Notes under the pieces: model-generated
What the model was told of the DNA's origin: nothing
Databases searched by the model: none
Seen by the model: only the letters and a program-made list of their open reading frames with translations
Program-made: the position numbers and the translations under genes
Source of the DNA: an uncultured Sphingomonas sp.
GTDB lineage: Bacteria; Pseudomonadota; Alphaproteobacteria; Sphingomonadales; Sphingomonadaceae
Length of the DNA: 52,962 bases
Assembly (NCBI GenBank): GCA_913775025.1
Contig: CAJYJW010000161.1
Location: forward strand, 1-52,962
Direction: 5' to 3'
Shown here: positions 8,314 to 16,269 of the stretch, in pieces
Layout of the letters: each line of letters starts with the position of its first letter
How positions within the stretch are numbered: position 1 is the first letter of the stretch

Positions 8314-9077
8314 ATATGCGCCGTTTCGAGAACAAGGTTGCCATCGTCACCGGTGGCGGCTCCGGCATCGGCCGGGCCGCCTGCCGGCGGTTGGCGGGCG
8401 AGGGCGCGCATGTCCTCGTCGCCGACCTCGACGGCGAACGTGCCAAGGCGACGGCGGCCCTCATCGGCGCGGACGGCGGCAGCGGGAAGGCGATCACCGC
8501 GGATATCGCATCCGAAGCGGACAATGCCGCGATGTTCGACATGGCGGAGGCGAATTGGGGCGGCGTGGATCTGGCCTTCCTCAACGCGGGAATGCTTCAG
8601 CGCTACGGGCCGTTCGAGGATATCACGACCGAGATTTTCGATCGCATCATCGGCGTGAACCTGCGTGGCACCTTTTTTGGGATCAAGCAGGCGCAGGCCC
8701 GATTACGGCCGGAGGGTGCGTGCGTCGTCACCGCATCGGCGGCGGCGTTGACGGGCTTTTCCGAGGCGGCGGCCTATGCGACCTCCAAGCATGGCGTGCT
8801 GGGACTCGTCCGATCCACCGCGCGGGCGTTCGCCACCCGTAATTTGCGCGTGAATGCGATCTGTCCGGGAAACGTGCTGACCCCGATGAACGGCGTGGCG
8901 CAGGACGATCATATCCGCGAGGCACTGACCGATCCGGATTATCGCGGTGGTCTCTCCGCCCAGCAAGTGGCCGAGGTCGCGCTGTTTCTGCTCTCGCGTC
9001 AGGCGGTTGCGATCAATGGCCACGCGCAGGTGGTGGATGCGGCCGCCAGCGCCGCCTTTGTCCCCCTGGATCTCTAG
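8310..9077 (+). CDS. SDR-family oxidoreductase
   Basis: A 255-residue classical SDR with TGGGSGIG for NAD(P), LNAG in place of NNAG, and the active-site YATSK. The Asp after the second strand (VADLDGE) points to NAD rather than NADP. Catalytic Ser is in TASAAAL. Start is GTG 8310 (4-nt overlap with the flavin enzyme) or ATG 8316. It probably oxidises or reduces a hydroxyl/keto group next to the flavin enzyme's product. Its end is only 4 nt from the end of the convergent LuxR gene, leaving no room for a separate terminator. Confidence 0.9.
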   Translation: MNMRRFENKVAIVTGGGSGIGRAACRRLAGEGAHVLVADLDGERAKATAALIGADGGSGKAITADIASEADNAAMFDMAEANWGGVDLAFLNAGMLQRYGPFEDITTEIFDRIIGVNLRGTFFGIKQAQARLRPEGACVVTASAAALTGFSEAAAYATSKHGVLGLVRSTARAFATRNLRVNAICPGNVLTPMNGVAQDDHIREALTDPDYRGGLSAQQVAEVALFLLSRQAVAINGHAQVVDAAASAAFVPLDL

Positions 9078-9081
9078 CCCC

Positions 9082-10194
9082 TCAGGTGGATGGGCGGCCA
9101 AGCCCGGGCAGACTGTGATGCACCAGCTGCACCAGCTGGCCCTGCCGCCTCACCCCGGTCTTGGAGAAGATCGAGCGAAGGTGCGCCCGCACCGTGTTTA
9201 GCGATATCCCCAGCCGGGCCGCGATCTCCACCGTCGCCAGCCCCTCCGCCAGTTCGGCGGTAACCGCGGCCTCGCCTTGCGTGAGCCCGAGCCGTTCGCG
9301 CACGGCGGCCGCCGTGATGCGCGGGCTGTGCGTCGGATCGGTCAGGAACAGCACCGCCGCCGGACCGCCGAGGGCGGGATCGGCGGCAGGCGCCCTGCCC
9401 ACCACCATCAGCAGATCGCCAGCGCCGGAGGGGCGGGGGACGCGCAGCGTAAGCGCATCCCCCGGCGTGTCCGCCGTCAGCCGGACATGGAGCTGATGGG
9501 CAAGATCGCTGTCGTCGAGGGTGACGGCGCCGTGGCGCAGGGCGATGCCGTCATGTTCCGCCAGGATGGCGGCGGCGCGCGGGTTGACGCGCAGTGCCTT
9601 GCCCTCCCGATCGAGCGTCACGACGCCGATCGCCATCTGTGCCACGGCGCCGGCATAGATCAGCTGGTCCGCCTCCACCGTTGCAAGCCTGTCGAACAGC
9701 GCCAGCGCGATGCGGACGTGCGGCACCAGCTTCTGCAGGCGATCGGCATCGTCTCGTGCAAAGGGGTGCTGACCGGTCGCACGGGTCAGCCGCAGCCGCA
9801 ATTCGATGCGGCCGGCGATGTGCAGGTCCACACCAAGCACCTCGAGGTTGCTCATGAAAGCGCGAAACTCCGGTGCGCGCCGCAACGCCTCCTCGCTTAC
9901 GAAATCGCGGAAATGGACGACCTTGCCTTCGGGCAACCCGACGAAGGGGTCGCTGGCGAACAGGTTTCGGGCATATTCGGCATCGATGCCCGGGTCGGCC
10001 CCGGGGGTGAGGATCAAGCCCGGCGGCGCGCCCGTGCGCGGGCCGAGGATCAGGGTGGCGTATGTCGCCTGTGCGGCATGACGCAGATGATCGAGGAAGG
10101 CGGCCCAAGGCTCGGCATCGAGCAGGCTGGAAAACAGGGTCGCCAAGACACCCGGCAGATCGGCATAGTCGGATTGGATTTGCGGTGCTGGCAT
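9082..10194 (-). CDS. LuxR-family transcriptional regulator
   Basis: A 370-residue protein. A long PAS/GAF-like sensory part occupies about residues 1-300, and a C-terminal LuxR helix-turn-helix (LAEGLATVEIAARLGISLNT, then VRAHLRSIFSKTG) fills roughly residues 310-365. This layout is common in sphingomonads, where such proteins control neighbouring catabolic genes. ATG 10194 has no good Shine-Dalgarno upstream (CTCCCCTCACC), and the frame stays open into the esterase gene, so the true start is uncertain. It is divergent from the esterase with only 17 nt between the two starts, which suggests mutual control. Confidence 0.85.
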   Translation of the reverse strand: MPAPQIQSDYADLPGVLATLFSSLLDAEPWAAFLDHLRHAAQATYATLILGPRTGAPPGLILTPGADPGIDAEYARNLFASDPFVGLPEGKVVHFRDFVSEEALRRAPEFRAFMSNLEVLGVDLHIAGRIELRLRLTRATGQHPFARDDADRLQKLVPHVRIALALFDRLATVEADQLIYAGAVAQMAIGVVTLDREGKALRVNPRAAAILAEHDGIALRHGAVTLDDSDLAHQLHVRLTADTPGDALTLRVPRPSGAGDLLMVVGRAPAADPALGGPAAVLFLTDPTHSPRITAAAVRERLGLTQGEAAVTAELAEGLATVEIAARLGISLNTVRAHLRSIFSKTGVRRQGQLVQLVHHSLPGLGRPST

Positions 10195-10211
10195 GGTGAG
10201 GGGAGAATAGA

Positions 10212-11126
10212 ATGATCGATCCAATTTTACAGCAGGTGCTGGCAGGGATGGCGGCCAGCGGCTTCGTTTCGCCCGATCCGCTGACCGCCCCGGCGCTGCG
10301 GGCGGTGATGGATATCCCGATGCCGAAGCCCCCGATCGACGTGGCCGAGATACGGGACGTGACGGTGGCAGGGGCGGACGGCCCAATCCAAGCACGCCTG
10401 TACCACCCCCGGCCAGGTACCGTGCTGCCGCTGGTGGTGATGATGCATGGTGGTGGGTGGGTGATCGGCACGCTCGACACCCATGACGGACTGTCGCGTG
10501 TGCTGGCGCGGGATTCGGGCTGCGCGGTGCTGTCGCTCGACTACCGACTGGCGCCGGAACATCCCTTTCCCGCGCCGCTGGACGATTGCCTCACGGCCAT
10601 CGCAGACTTGCCGTCACGCGCGGACGAATTTGGGGTGAGGGCGGAACGCTACGGCGTGGTCGGCGACAGCGCGGGCGGCAATCTGGCTGCGGCGGTGGCC
10701 CTCGCGCTGAACGGCAAGGTCGACGCGCCGGCCGTGCAGGTCCTGTTCTATCCGGTCGTGGACGCCGACTTCGAAACCGGCTCCTATCGCACCCTCGGCA
10801 CCGCCGGCGCGATGCTGAGCACCGACATGATGCGGTTCTTCTGGAATGCCTATGTCGGCGAACGGGATCCGCATCATCTCGCCGCGCCGCTACGCGCGAC
10901 CGATCTGGCCGGGGTGGCGCCCGCCACGGTCATCCTGGCCGGGAACGATCCGCTGCATGACGAAGGCTTCGCCTATGCGGTGCGCCTGCGCGAGGCGGGC
11001 GTGCCGACCGACCTGCATGATTTCGCCGGCGGCATCCATGGTTTCGCCAGCTTCTTCGGCGTCGCGCCGATCGCGGATCAGGCCATCGCGATCGCCGCCG
11101 GCGCGTTGAAGCGATTGCATGATTGA
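10212..11126 (+). CDS. Alpha/beta-hydrolase, hormone-sensitive-lipase-type esterase
   Basis: A 304-residue carboxylesterase. The oxyanion motif HGGGW is at about residue 77, the nucleophile Ser in GDSAGG, the acid Asp in GNDPLHDEG and the base His in GGIHGFASF. These place it in family IV (HSL-like), which cleaves esters of short acyl chains or bulky alcohols. AGGGGAG lies 7 nt before ATG 10212. It is transcribed away from the LuxR gene and converges with the HxlR gene at 11144. In context it may open esters made by a Baeyer-Villiger step elsewhere in the cluster (inference). Confidence 0.92.
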   Translation: MIDPILQQVLAGMAASGFVSPDPLTAPALRAVMDIPMPKPPIDVAEIRDVTVAGADGPIQARLYHPRPGTVLPLVVMMHGGGWVIGTLDTHDGLSRVLARDSGCAVLSLDYRLAPEHPFPAPLDDCLTAIADLPSRADEFGVRAERYGVVGDSAGGNLAAAVALALNGKVDAPAVQVLFYPVVDADFETGSYRTLGTAGAMLSTDMMRFFWNAYVGERDPHHLAAPLRATDLAGVAPATVILAGNDPLHDEGFAYAVRLREAGVPTDLHDFAGGIHGFASFFGVAPIADQAIAIAAGALKRLHD

Positions 11127-11143
11127 AGGGCGGGCGGCGGGGT

Positions 11144-11470
11144 CTACGCCTCGCCTGCCACCGCGGCATCCGATCGGGCCCGCGCGGCGTCCAGCGCATC
11201 GATATTATCTCGTGTCCAGGCACATACGACGCTGGCGGCAGCAAGGAAGCTGCGGCCAAGCTCGGCCAGCGCATATTCCACCTGCGGCGGCGTGGTAGGC
11301 AGCACGGTGCGCGTCACCATGCCGTGCCGTTCGAGCTGGCGAAGCGTGCGCGTCAGCATTTTTTGGCTAATCGGCGCGGTACGGCGCCGCAGTTCGGAGA
11401 AACGCAGCGCGCCTTCCCCCAGCACGTACACGACGAGCAACGTCCATTTGTCGCCCACGAGATCCATCAC
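11144..11470 (-). CDS. HxlR-family winged-helix regulator
   Basis: A 108-residue protein with the HxlR core: LVGDKWTLLVVYVL, then LRFSELRRRTAPISQKMLTR, LRQLERHGMVTR and PQVEYALAELGRSF. Members are small DNA-binding repressors or activators that often sense aldehydes, quinones or redox state. The start is unclear: GTG 11470 and ATG 11467 lack a strong ribosome site, and family-like residues (LADYRALTLEV) continue upstream in frame without a standard start codon, so a CTG start or a slightly damaged 5' end is possible. It is divergent from the SDR at 11593 and probably controls it. Confidence 0.85.
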   Translation of the reverse strand: MMDLVGDKWTLLVVYVLGEGALRFSELRRRTAPISQKMLTRTLRQLERHGMVTRTVLPTTPPQVEYALAELGRSFLAAASVVCAWTRDNIDALDAARARSDAAVAGEA

Positions 11471-11592
11471 CTCGAGCGTCAGCGCGCGATAGTCAGCCAG
11501 GGTTTGTCTCCATCGGTAACCATGTCTCTAAAAAGTGCCTTGTTGCCATAGGGTACCGGCGACCTTAACCGCAAGAATAAAGGAGAAGGGTG

Positions 11593-12420
11593 ATGTTCGA
11601 CTTCAAGGACAAGGTCGTGCTGATTACCGGCGGCGGCGTCGGCATCGGCCGGGCGGCGGCGGAAGCTTTCGCCGCCGCAGGCGCCCGCCTGGCGATCGTC
11701 GAGATCGATGAGGCGCGGGCCGCGGAGGCGCAGTCGGCGCTGGGCGAGGACACGCTTATGATTGTCGGCGACGTGACCGATCCGGCAGTGGTGGCGGAGG
11801 CGGCGCGCAGGCTGGACGAGAGCTTCGGCGGGCTTGATATCCTCGTCAACAACGTCGGTGATTTCCTGAACCTCGCCAAGCCGTTCGCGCGCCAGACGAT
11901 GGATGAGGTCGGCCGCCTTTACGCCACCAATCTCGGGCAGGTCTTCAGCGTCACGCATGCCATGTTGCCGCTTTTGAAAAAGCGTGGGCCGGGCGGCAGC
12001 ATCGTCTCCGTCTCGTCGATCGAGGGGTTTCGTGGCATTCCCAACTGCGTGGTCTATTCGGCCTGCAAGGCGGGGCTGCTGGGCTTCACCAAAAGCCTTG
12101 CCCTGGAACTTGCGGCGGACGGCATCCGCGTAAACCTGATCGCGCCGGAGACGACCGATACGCCGCAGGTGCCGGTGTCGGCTCTCGTGCCGGAAGATAA
12201 TAAGCAGCATATCAAAAGCTGGATCCCGCTCGGTCGGTTCGGCCAGCCGCAGGATATGGCGGATGGTATCCTCTTCCTCGCCAGCGACAGGGCGGCGTGG
12301 ATCACAGGGACCGCACTTCACATCGACGGCGGCGCTTTGGCCGCGGCGGGTTGGTATCGCGATGCGCGGGGCGTTTGGACCAATATGCCGATCATCGCCG
12401 GCAACGGCATGGGTTTTTAA
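11593..12420 (+). CDS. SDR-family oxidoreductase with altered NNVG motif
   Basis: A 275-residue SDR. ATG 11593 is favoured over GTG 11590 because AAGGAG lies 7 nt upstream. It has TGGGVGIG, Asp-like acceptor IVEIDEA (NAD type), catalytic Ser in SVSSIEG and YSACK. The structural NNAG is NNVG here. The region after the active site (PETTDTPQVPVSALVPEDNK) is longer than in most SDRs. It is followed 22 nt later by an epimerase-type gene and is divergent from the HxlR regulator, forming a two-gene unit under likely HxlR control. Confidence 0.88.
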   Translation: MFDFKDKVVLITGGGVGIGRAAAEAFAAAGARLAIVEIDEARAAEAQSALGEDTLMIVGDVTDPAVVAEAARRLDESFGGLDILVNNVGDFLNLAKPFARQTMDEVGRLYATNLGQVFSVTHAMLPLLKKRGPGGSIVSVSSIEGFRGIPNCVVYSACKAGLLGFTKSLALELAADGIRVNLIAPETTDTPQVPVSALVPEDNKQHIKSWIPLGRFGQPQDMADGILFLASDRAAWITGTALHIDGGALAAAGWYRDARGVWTNMPIIAGNGMGF

Positions 12421-12442
12421 GACATATATCGGGAGAGCGACA

Positions 12443-13339
12443 ATGAAGATTCTCGTCGTCGGCGGTGCCGGCATGATCGGCGGCCGGACCGCCCTGCATC
12501 TCAAGGCCAAGGGCCATGACGTGACCATCGCCGGGCGCAACCCGCCGCTCCCGGATACGCCGCTGGGCGATCTGCCGTTCGTGCGGATCGATTATATGGA
12601 TGTCGATCCGGCCGTGTTCGCCGGTTTCGATGCGCTGGTATTCTCCGCCGGCAATGACGTGCGCCACATTCCGAAGGGCGAGGACGACGGCTACTGGCAT
12701 CGGGTGAACTCGGTGGGTATTCCCCGCTTCTTCGCGGCCGCCAAGGCCGCCGGCATCAAGCGCGCGGTCAACATCGGCAGCTATTATCCGCAGGCGGCGC
12801 CGGAACTGGTGGACGGCAACGCCTATATACGCTCCCGCAAGGAGTCGGCGGATGGCGTCGCGGCGCTGGCGGACGACGGCTTCATCGCGTGCAGCGTGAA
12901 TGCGCCGTTCGTGGTGGGCACCGTTCCGGGCCTGCCTCTGCCGATGTTCATCGCCTACACGCAATATGCGCAGGGTAAATTCGCGCCGATGCCGGAAGCC
13001 GTGCCGCCGGGCGGCGTCAACTTCATCTCCACCCAATCGCTGGCCGAGGCGGTGGAAGGCGCGCTGGAGCGCGGCGCCCCCGGCGCATCCTATCTGGTGG
13101 GCGATGAAAATCTGACGTGGCAGGAGTATTTCGGCGCGTTCTTCGAGGAAGTAGGCCGGGAAAAGCCACCGATCGTCGATCAGGAACATCCGATGCTGCC
13201 GGATAGCGCGATGCCGTTCGGACGCGGCAATACGCTTTACTATGAGCCGGATGCGGAAGAACAGGCCTTGCTTGGCTATCGCCGCAACGACATACGCCCC
13301 GCGATCGCGGAAATCGTGGCGCAATTCAGAAGCGTCTGA
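12443..13339 (+). CDS. NAD(P)-dependent epimerase/reductase-type extended SDR
   Basis: A 298-residue extended SDR with N-terminal Rossmann motif GGAGMIGG and an AGRNP loop suited to NADP. The expected YxxxK reads Y-I-R-S-R-K, so the Lys is displaced by one position or replaced by Arg; this makes the exact chemistry uncertain. Family members are sugar epimerases, flavonoid-type reductases and 3-beta-hydroxysteroid dehydrogenase-like enzymes. ATG 12443 follows GGGAGAG. It ends just before a strong hairpin at 13347-13375. Confidence 0.8.
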   Translation: MKILVVGGAGMIGGRTALHLKAKGHDVTIAGRNPPLPDTPLGDLPFVRIDYMDVDPAVFAGFDALVFSAGNDVRHIPKGEDDGYWHRVNSVGIPRFFAAAKAAGIKRAVNIGSYYPQAAPELVDGNAYIRSRKESADGVAALADDGFIACSVNAPFVVGTVPGLPLPMFIAYTQYAQGKFAPMPEAVPPGGVNFISTQSLAEAVEGALERGAPGASYLVGDENLTWQEYFGAFFEEVGREKPPIVDQEHPMLPDSAMPFGRGNTLYYEPDAEEQALLGYRRNDIRPAIAEIVAQFRSV

Positions 13340-13346
13340 GAAAGCG

Positions 13347-13375
13347 CCGCCCCCGCCCGTGATCGGCGGGGGCGG
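13347..13375. terminator. Bidirectional hairpin terminator between convergent genes
   Basis: A perfect 11-bp inverted repeat, CCGCCCCCGCC (13347-13357) and GGCGGGGGCGG (13365-13375), with a 7-nt loop. It lies 7 nt after the stop of the epimerase-type gene and 15 nt beyond the stop of the convergent SDR, exactly where a shared terminator is expected. No long U-tract follows in either direction, though CTTTC follows on the minus strand. Confidence 0.75.
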
Positions 13376-13390
13376 ATCGCGCGGGCAGGC

Positions 13391-14161
13391 CTATACGCCG
13401 AAGCCGCCCGCCACCGAAATCGTCTGCCCGGTAATATAATTTCCGGCATCGGAGGCAAGGAAGACGGCGGCGCGGCCTATATCCTCCGCCTTGCCCCACC
13501 GCTTGATCGGCAGCATCGCCTTCACCGCCGTTTCCCACGCCTCATCGAAATAACCGGCCTCCTGGCCGACCTTGAACTGGCCTGCGTCAATCACCCCGAC
13601 GAGGATGGAGTTGGCGCGGATTTCATGCACGCCCTCCTCCTTGGCGATACCCTTGATGAGCGCTTCGTTGCTGGCCTTGGGCGCAACCGAAAGGCCGTCG
13701 AGATGCGGCCACCAGTCATGCCCGGCTGATCCGAGATGGACGAACGAACCGCCGCCCCGCGCGCGAAAATGGGGGATCGCTGCCTTTACCGCGTTGAAGA
13801 AGCCGAATACCTCGATCTCCATCGACGTGCGGAACTGCTCGCTGCTCCAGTCAGCGATCGGCACCTGCGCCACGATCGGCCCGGCACCCCAGATGACGCT
13901 GTGGACACGCCCGTGCGCCGCGATCGCCTCGGCGAAGGCGGCGTCGACCGCCTCGCGCTCGCGGACGTCGGCTTGATGAATGCTCGCCGGCACGCCGTGC
14001 GCGCGCACGGCCTCCGCCGCGGCTTCCGCCACCTCCCGCTTGGAGCGATAGCAGATGGCGACCCCGGTTCCGGCTTTCGCGAATTCGGCCGCCACGCCCT
14101 TGCCGATGCCGCCGCTGCCGCCGAACACGATCGCCGCGCCGGCAGGAAAGTTGCTGCTCAT
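13391..14161 (-). CDS. Atypical SDR lacking the catalytic Tyr
   Basis: A 256-residue SDR with the coenzyme motif GGSGGIG, Arg/Ser/Lys after strand 2 (YRSKRE, NADP type) and Ser145 (LGSAG). The catalytic Tyr position is Ser158 (SVAPK, where K162 is the usual Lys), and NNAG is replaced by WGAG. An SVAPK variant seems to be shared by a subfamily of SDRs, so this is probably a real variant and not a mutation; it implies non-standard chemistry or a non-enzymatic role. ATG 14161 follows AGGAG. It is the last of five genes in the TonB-receptor operon. Confidence 0.85.
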   Translation of the reverse strand: MSSNFPAGAAIVFGGSGGIGKGVAAEFAKAGTGVAICYRSKREVAEAAAEAVRAHGVPASIHQADVREREAVDAAFAEAIAAHGRVHSVIWGAGPIVAQVPIADWSSEQFRTSMEIEVFGFFNAVKAAIPHFRARGGGSFVHLGSAGHDWWPHLDGLSVAPKASNEALIKGIAKEEGVHEIRANSILVGVIDAGQFKVGQEAGYFDEAWETAVKAMLPIKRWGKAEDIGRAAVFLASDAGNYITGQTISVAGGFGV

Positions 14162-14204
14162 TTCCAATCTCCTAGTCGCAGCCGGGCGTGCCGGCACGGA
14201 TCGC

Positions 14205-14654
14205 TCAACTATATTCCAGTTTGATACGCGTCAGCCGGGAGGCCGCGATCCGCCAGCGATCGCCCTCCTTCGCATAGCTGTCGGCATAATGGCCCCAACC
14301 GTGCATCCGGCCCGGCGGCAGGATGGCATGGCCTTCGGGGACCCACAGCCAGTCCTCCATCGACCAGACGGCCTCGGCCTCGGTCGCGGAGAGGATATCG
14401 ATGCGCGGCATATAGCCGAAGTGAGCGGTGGTGACGCCTGTCAGTACATGCGCCACGCCGGCGACGAACTCGGCTGCATCATGGTGCAACAGCGACGGAT
14501 TATGCGGTTGGACGGACTCCCGCATGTCCACGACCGGCGTGGGGATAAAGACGGCGGTGAGGTCTTCCCAATGCTGCCCGTCGACGCACCGGAAATATTC
14601 GGCCTTGCACCGTTTCACCCCTTCGATCGCAAGCAGGCGCTCAAGCGCATCCAT
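14205..14654 (-). CDS. NTF2-like (SnoaL-type) protein
   Basis: A 149-residue protein; ATG 14654 is preceded by AAGGAG. It has an N-terminal helix LLAIEGVKRCKAEYFRCVDG, then WEDLTAVFIPTPVVDMRES, then HDAAEFVAGVAHVL, a His-containing strand (TTAHFGYMPRIDIL) and a sheet ending DRWRIAASRLTRIKLEY. This length and the W-Y-x-E-D-x-x-R-like closing fit the SnoaL_4 group. Candidate polar pocket residues are the Asp of the VDMRES segment and the His of TAHFG. It lies between two SDR genes in the TonB-receptor operon, so a dehydration or isomerisation between two redox steps is a reasonable guess. Confidence 0.85.
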   Translation of the reverse strand: MDALERLLAIEGVKRCKAEYFRCVDGQHWEDLTAVFIPTPVVDMRESVQPHNPSLLHHDAAEFVAGVAHVLTGVTTAHFGYMPRIDILSATEAEAVWSMEDWLWVPEGHAILPPGRMHGWGHYADSYAKEGDRWRIAASRLTRIKLEYS

Positions 14655-14692
14655 ATCATTCTCCTTTTCTTGTATGTGTGTGGGCGGACAGA

Positions 14693-15439
14693 TCATCCGG
14701 CGGTCTGTCCGCCATCCACCGGAAAGGCTACGCCCGTGATCATGCGCGCTTCGGCCGATGCGAGAAAGGCGACGGCATCGGCGATGTCGTCTGGCTCCGC
14801 GTTCGCGCCGTCATCGAGCCAGCCTGTCGAGCGCATGACCTGCGTCCAATCCACGCCGGGCGCCGAGGGGGCGGAGATCAGCGGCGTGTTGACCCCGCCC
14901 GGGCACAGCGCGTTGATCCGTACGCCCTGCCTGGCGAATTCCAGGGCAAGTGCCTTCGTCAGGCCGACCACGCCATGCTTGGAGGCGACATAACCCGCGT
15001 TATAGGGCACGCCGACGAGCCCCGCCGCCGATGCCATGTTGACGATGCAGCCACGCGTGGCGACGAGATGCGGCATCGCCGCCTGGCTCATGAAGAAGAC
15101 GCCGCCCAGATTGATCGCGATCATCCGGCTCCAGCGATCTACCGTGATGTCGGCAAGCGGCGCCATATCGAGAACGCCTGCGATGTTGCAGAGGATATCC
15201 AGGCCGCCGTTCCGCCGCACCGCTTCCGCGACGATCGTGGCGCAGGCGGCGGGATCGGCGACATCCAGCGGCACGGCATAAGCAGACGCGCCGATCATGG
15301 CGGCGGTCTCGGCGAGACCGGCCATATTACGATCGCCGATGATGACATGCGCACCATCGCGGGCGAAGCGCTCGGCGACGGCTCTACCGATGCCGGAGGC
15401 GGCGCCGGTCACAATCACGCTCTTGCCCTCGAACCGCAT
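14693..15439 (-). CDS. SDR-family oxidoreductase
   Basis: A 248-residue classical SDR: TGAASGIG, D-R in IIGDRNM (NAD type), NIAG in place of NNAG, Ser in MASAAGL and YVASK. Its ATG at 15439 shares a base with the upstream stop codon (TGATG), so translation is coupled to the isomerase gene. A GTG at 15442 is an alternative. It is a probable alcohol dehydrogenase for a ring or side-chain hydroxyl in the TonB-receptor operon. Confidence 0.92.
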   Translation of the reverse strand: MRFEGKSVIVTGAASGIGRAVAERFARDGAHVIIGDRNMAGLAETAAMIGASAYAVPLDVADPAACATIVAEAVRRNGGLDILCNIAGVLDMAPLADITVDRWSRMIAINLGGVFFMSQAAMPHLVATRGCIVNMASAAGLVGVPYNAGYVASKHGVVGLTKALALEFARQGVRINALCPGGVNTPLISAPSAPGVDWTQVMRSTGWLDDGANAEPDDIADAVAFLASAEARMITGVAFPVDGGQTAG

Positions 15440-16269
15440 CACGCTTCTCCCATCATTTCGTCCAGCACCCGCAGCCGGGCGAGAAGGGTGGCTTCGCCGG
15501 CCACGCCCGGTACCATCGCTTCCAGCTCCACCTCGATCAGCCCGTCATATCCGCTCCGGCGAATCGCGATCAGGACGCTGCGCCAATCGATCGTACCGGC
15601 GCCGGGATCGATCCGGCCGGGAGCGTCGGCGATCTGGACGAGGCCGGGGGCGGGGCGGACGGATGCGGCGGGATCGTCCCCCGCGATAGCGATATGGCCG
15701 AGATCATAAGCGACGCGGATCGCGGGATGACCGGCGGCGGCGACGATCTCTTCCGCCTCGGCGATCCGGGTGACAAGCAAGCCGGGAATGAAAGCCTCCG
15801 CGACCGGCTCCACGCACAGGGTAAGCCCGGCGTCGGCCGCCATGCCGCCGAGCCGGGCCAGATTTGCCGCCATCATCGCGCGCTGATCCCGGCGGGAGCG
15901 GTCAGGATCGGCACCGGTCACGCAGGTGACGGTGTGACTGCCCGCCCGGCTGGCCGCGTTTCCTGCGTGCTCGATCAGGCGGGTCTGCGCATCGCGGCTC
16001 TCGCCGTCATCGCGGCTCCAGAGCGGCGTCGCCCAGCCGATCGGGTCGAGCGCGAAGCTGCCAACGTCCATTCCATGATCCGCCGCCAATGCGCCGAACG
16101 CCGCCTGCCGGTCGACATCCCGCAGCCCGAGAAAATTGTCGAACACGCCGGCAAAACCGTGCCGCGCCATCCAGCCGATCTGCTCCGCGAGCGAGTGCCC
16201 TGCCGAGGCCATGAACAGCGGCCTGTCGGGCGCGCGCACGCCCAGATGCCCGGCGAGGCGCAGCCGCAT
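15439..16269 (-). CDS. Sugar-phosphate isomerase/epimerase-type TIM barrel
   Basis: A 276-residue protein of the AP-endonuclease-2/xylose-isomerase-like superfamily, close to the hydroxypyruvate-isomerase type. Likely metal ligands lie in LCVEPV (Glu), VAYDLGHIA (Asp and His), PGRIDPGAG and the C-terminal LIEVELEA (Glu). Such enzymes isomerise or epimerise hydroxy-ketones with a divalent metal; in catabolic operons some act on non-sugar ketones. The start shares a base with the TonB-receptor stop (TGATG), and the stop shares a base with the next SDR start, so the three are tightly coupled. Confidence 0.82.
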   Translation of the reverse strand: MRLRLAGHLGVRAPDRPLFMASAGHSLAEQIGWMARHGFAGVFDNFLGLRDVDRQAAFGALAADHGMDVGSFALDPIGWATPLWSRDDGESRDAQTRLIEHAGNAASRAGSHTVTCVTGADPDRSRRDQRAMMAANLARLGGMAADAGLTLCVEPVAEAFIPGLLVTRIAEAEEIVAAAGHPAIRVAYDLGHIAIAGDDPAASVRPAPGLVQIADAPGRIDPGAGTIDWRSVLIAIRRSGYDGLIEVELEAMVPGVAGEATLLARLRVLDEMMGEA

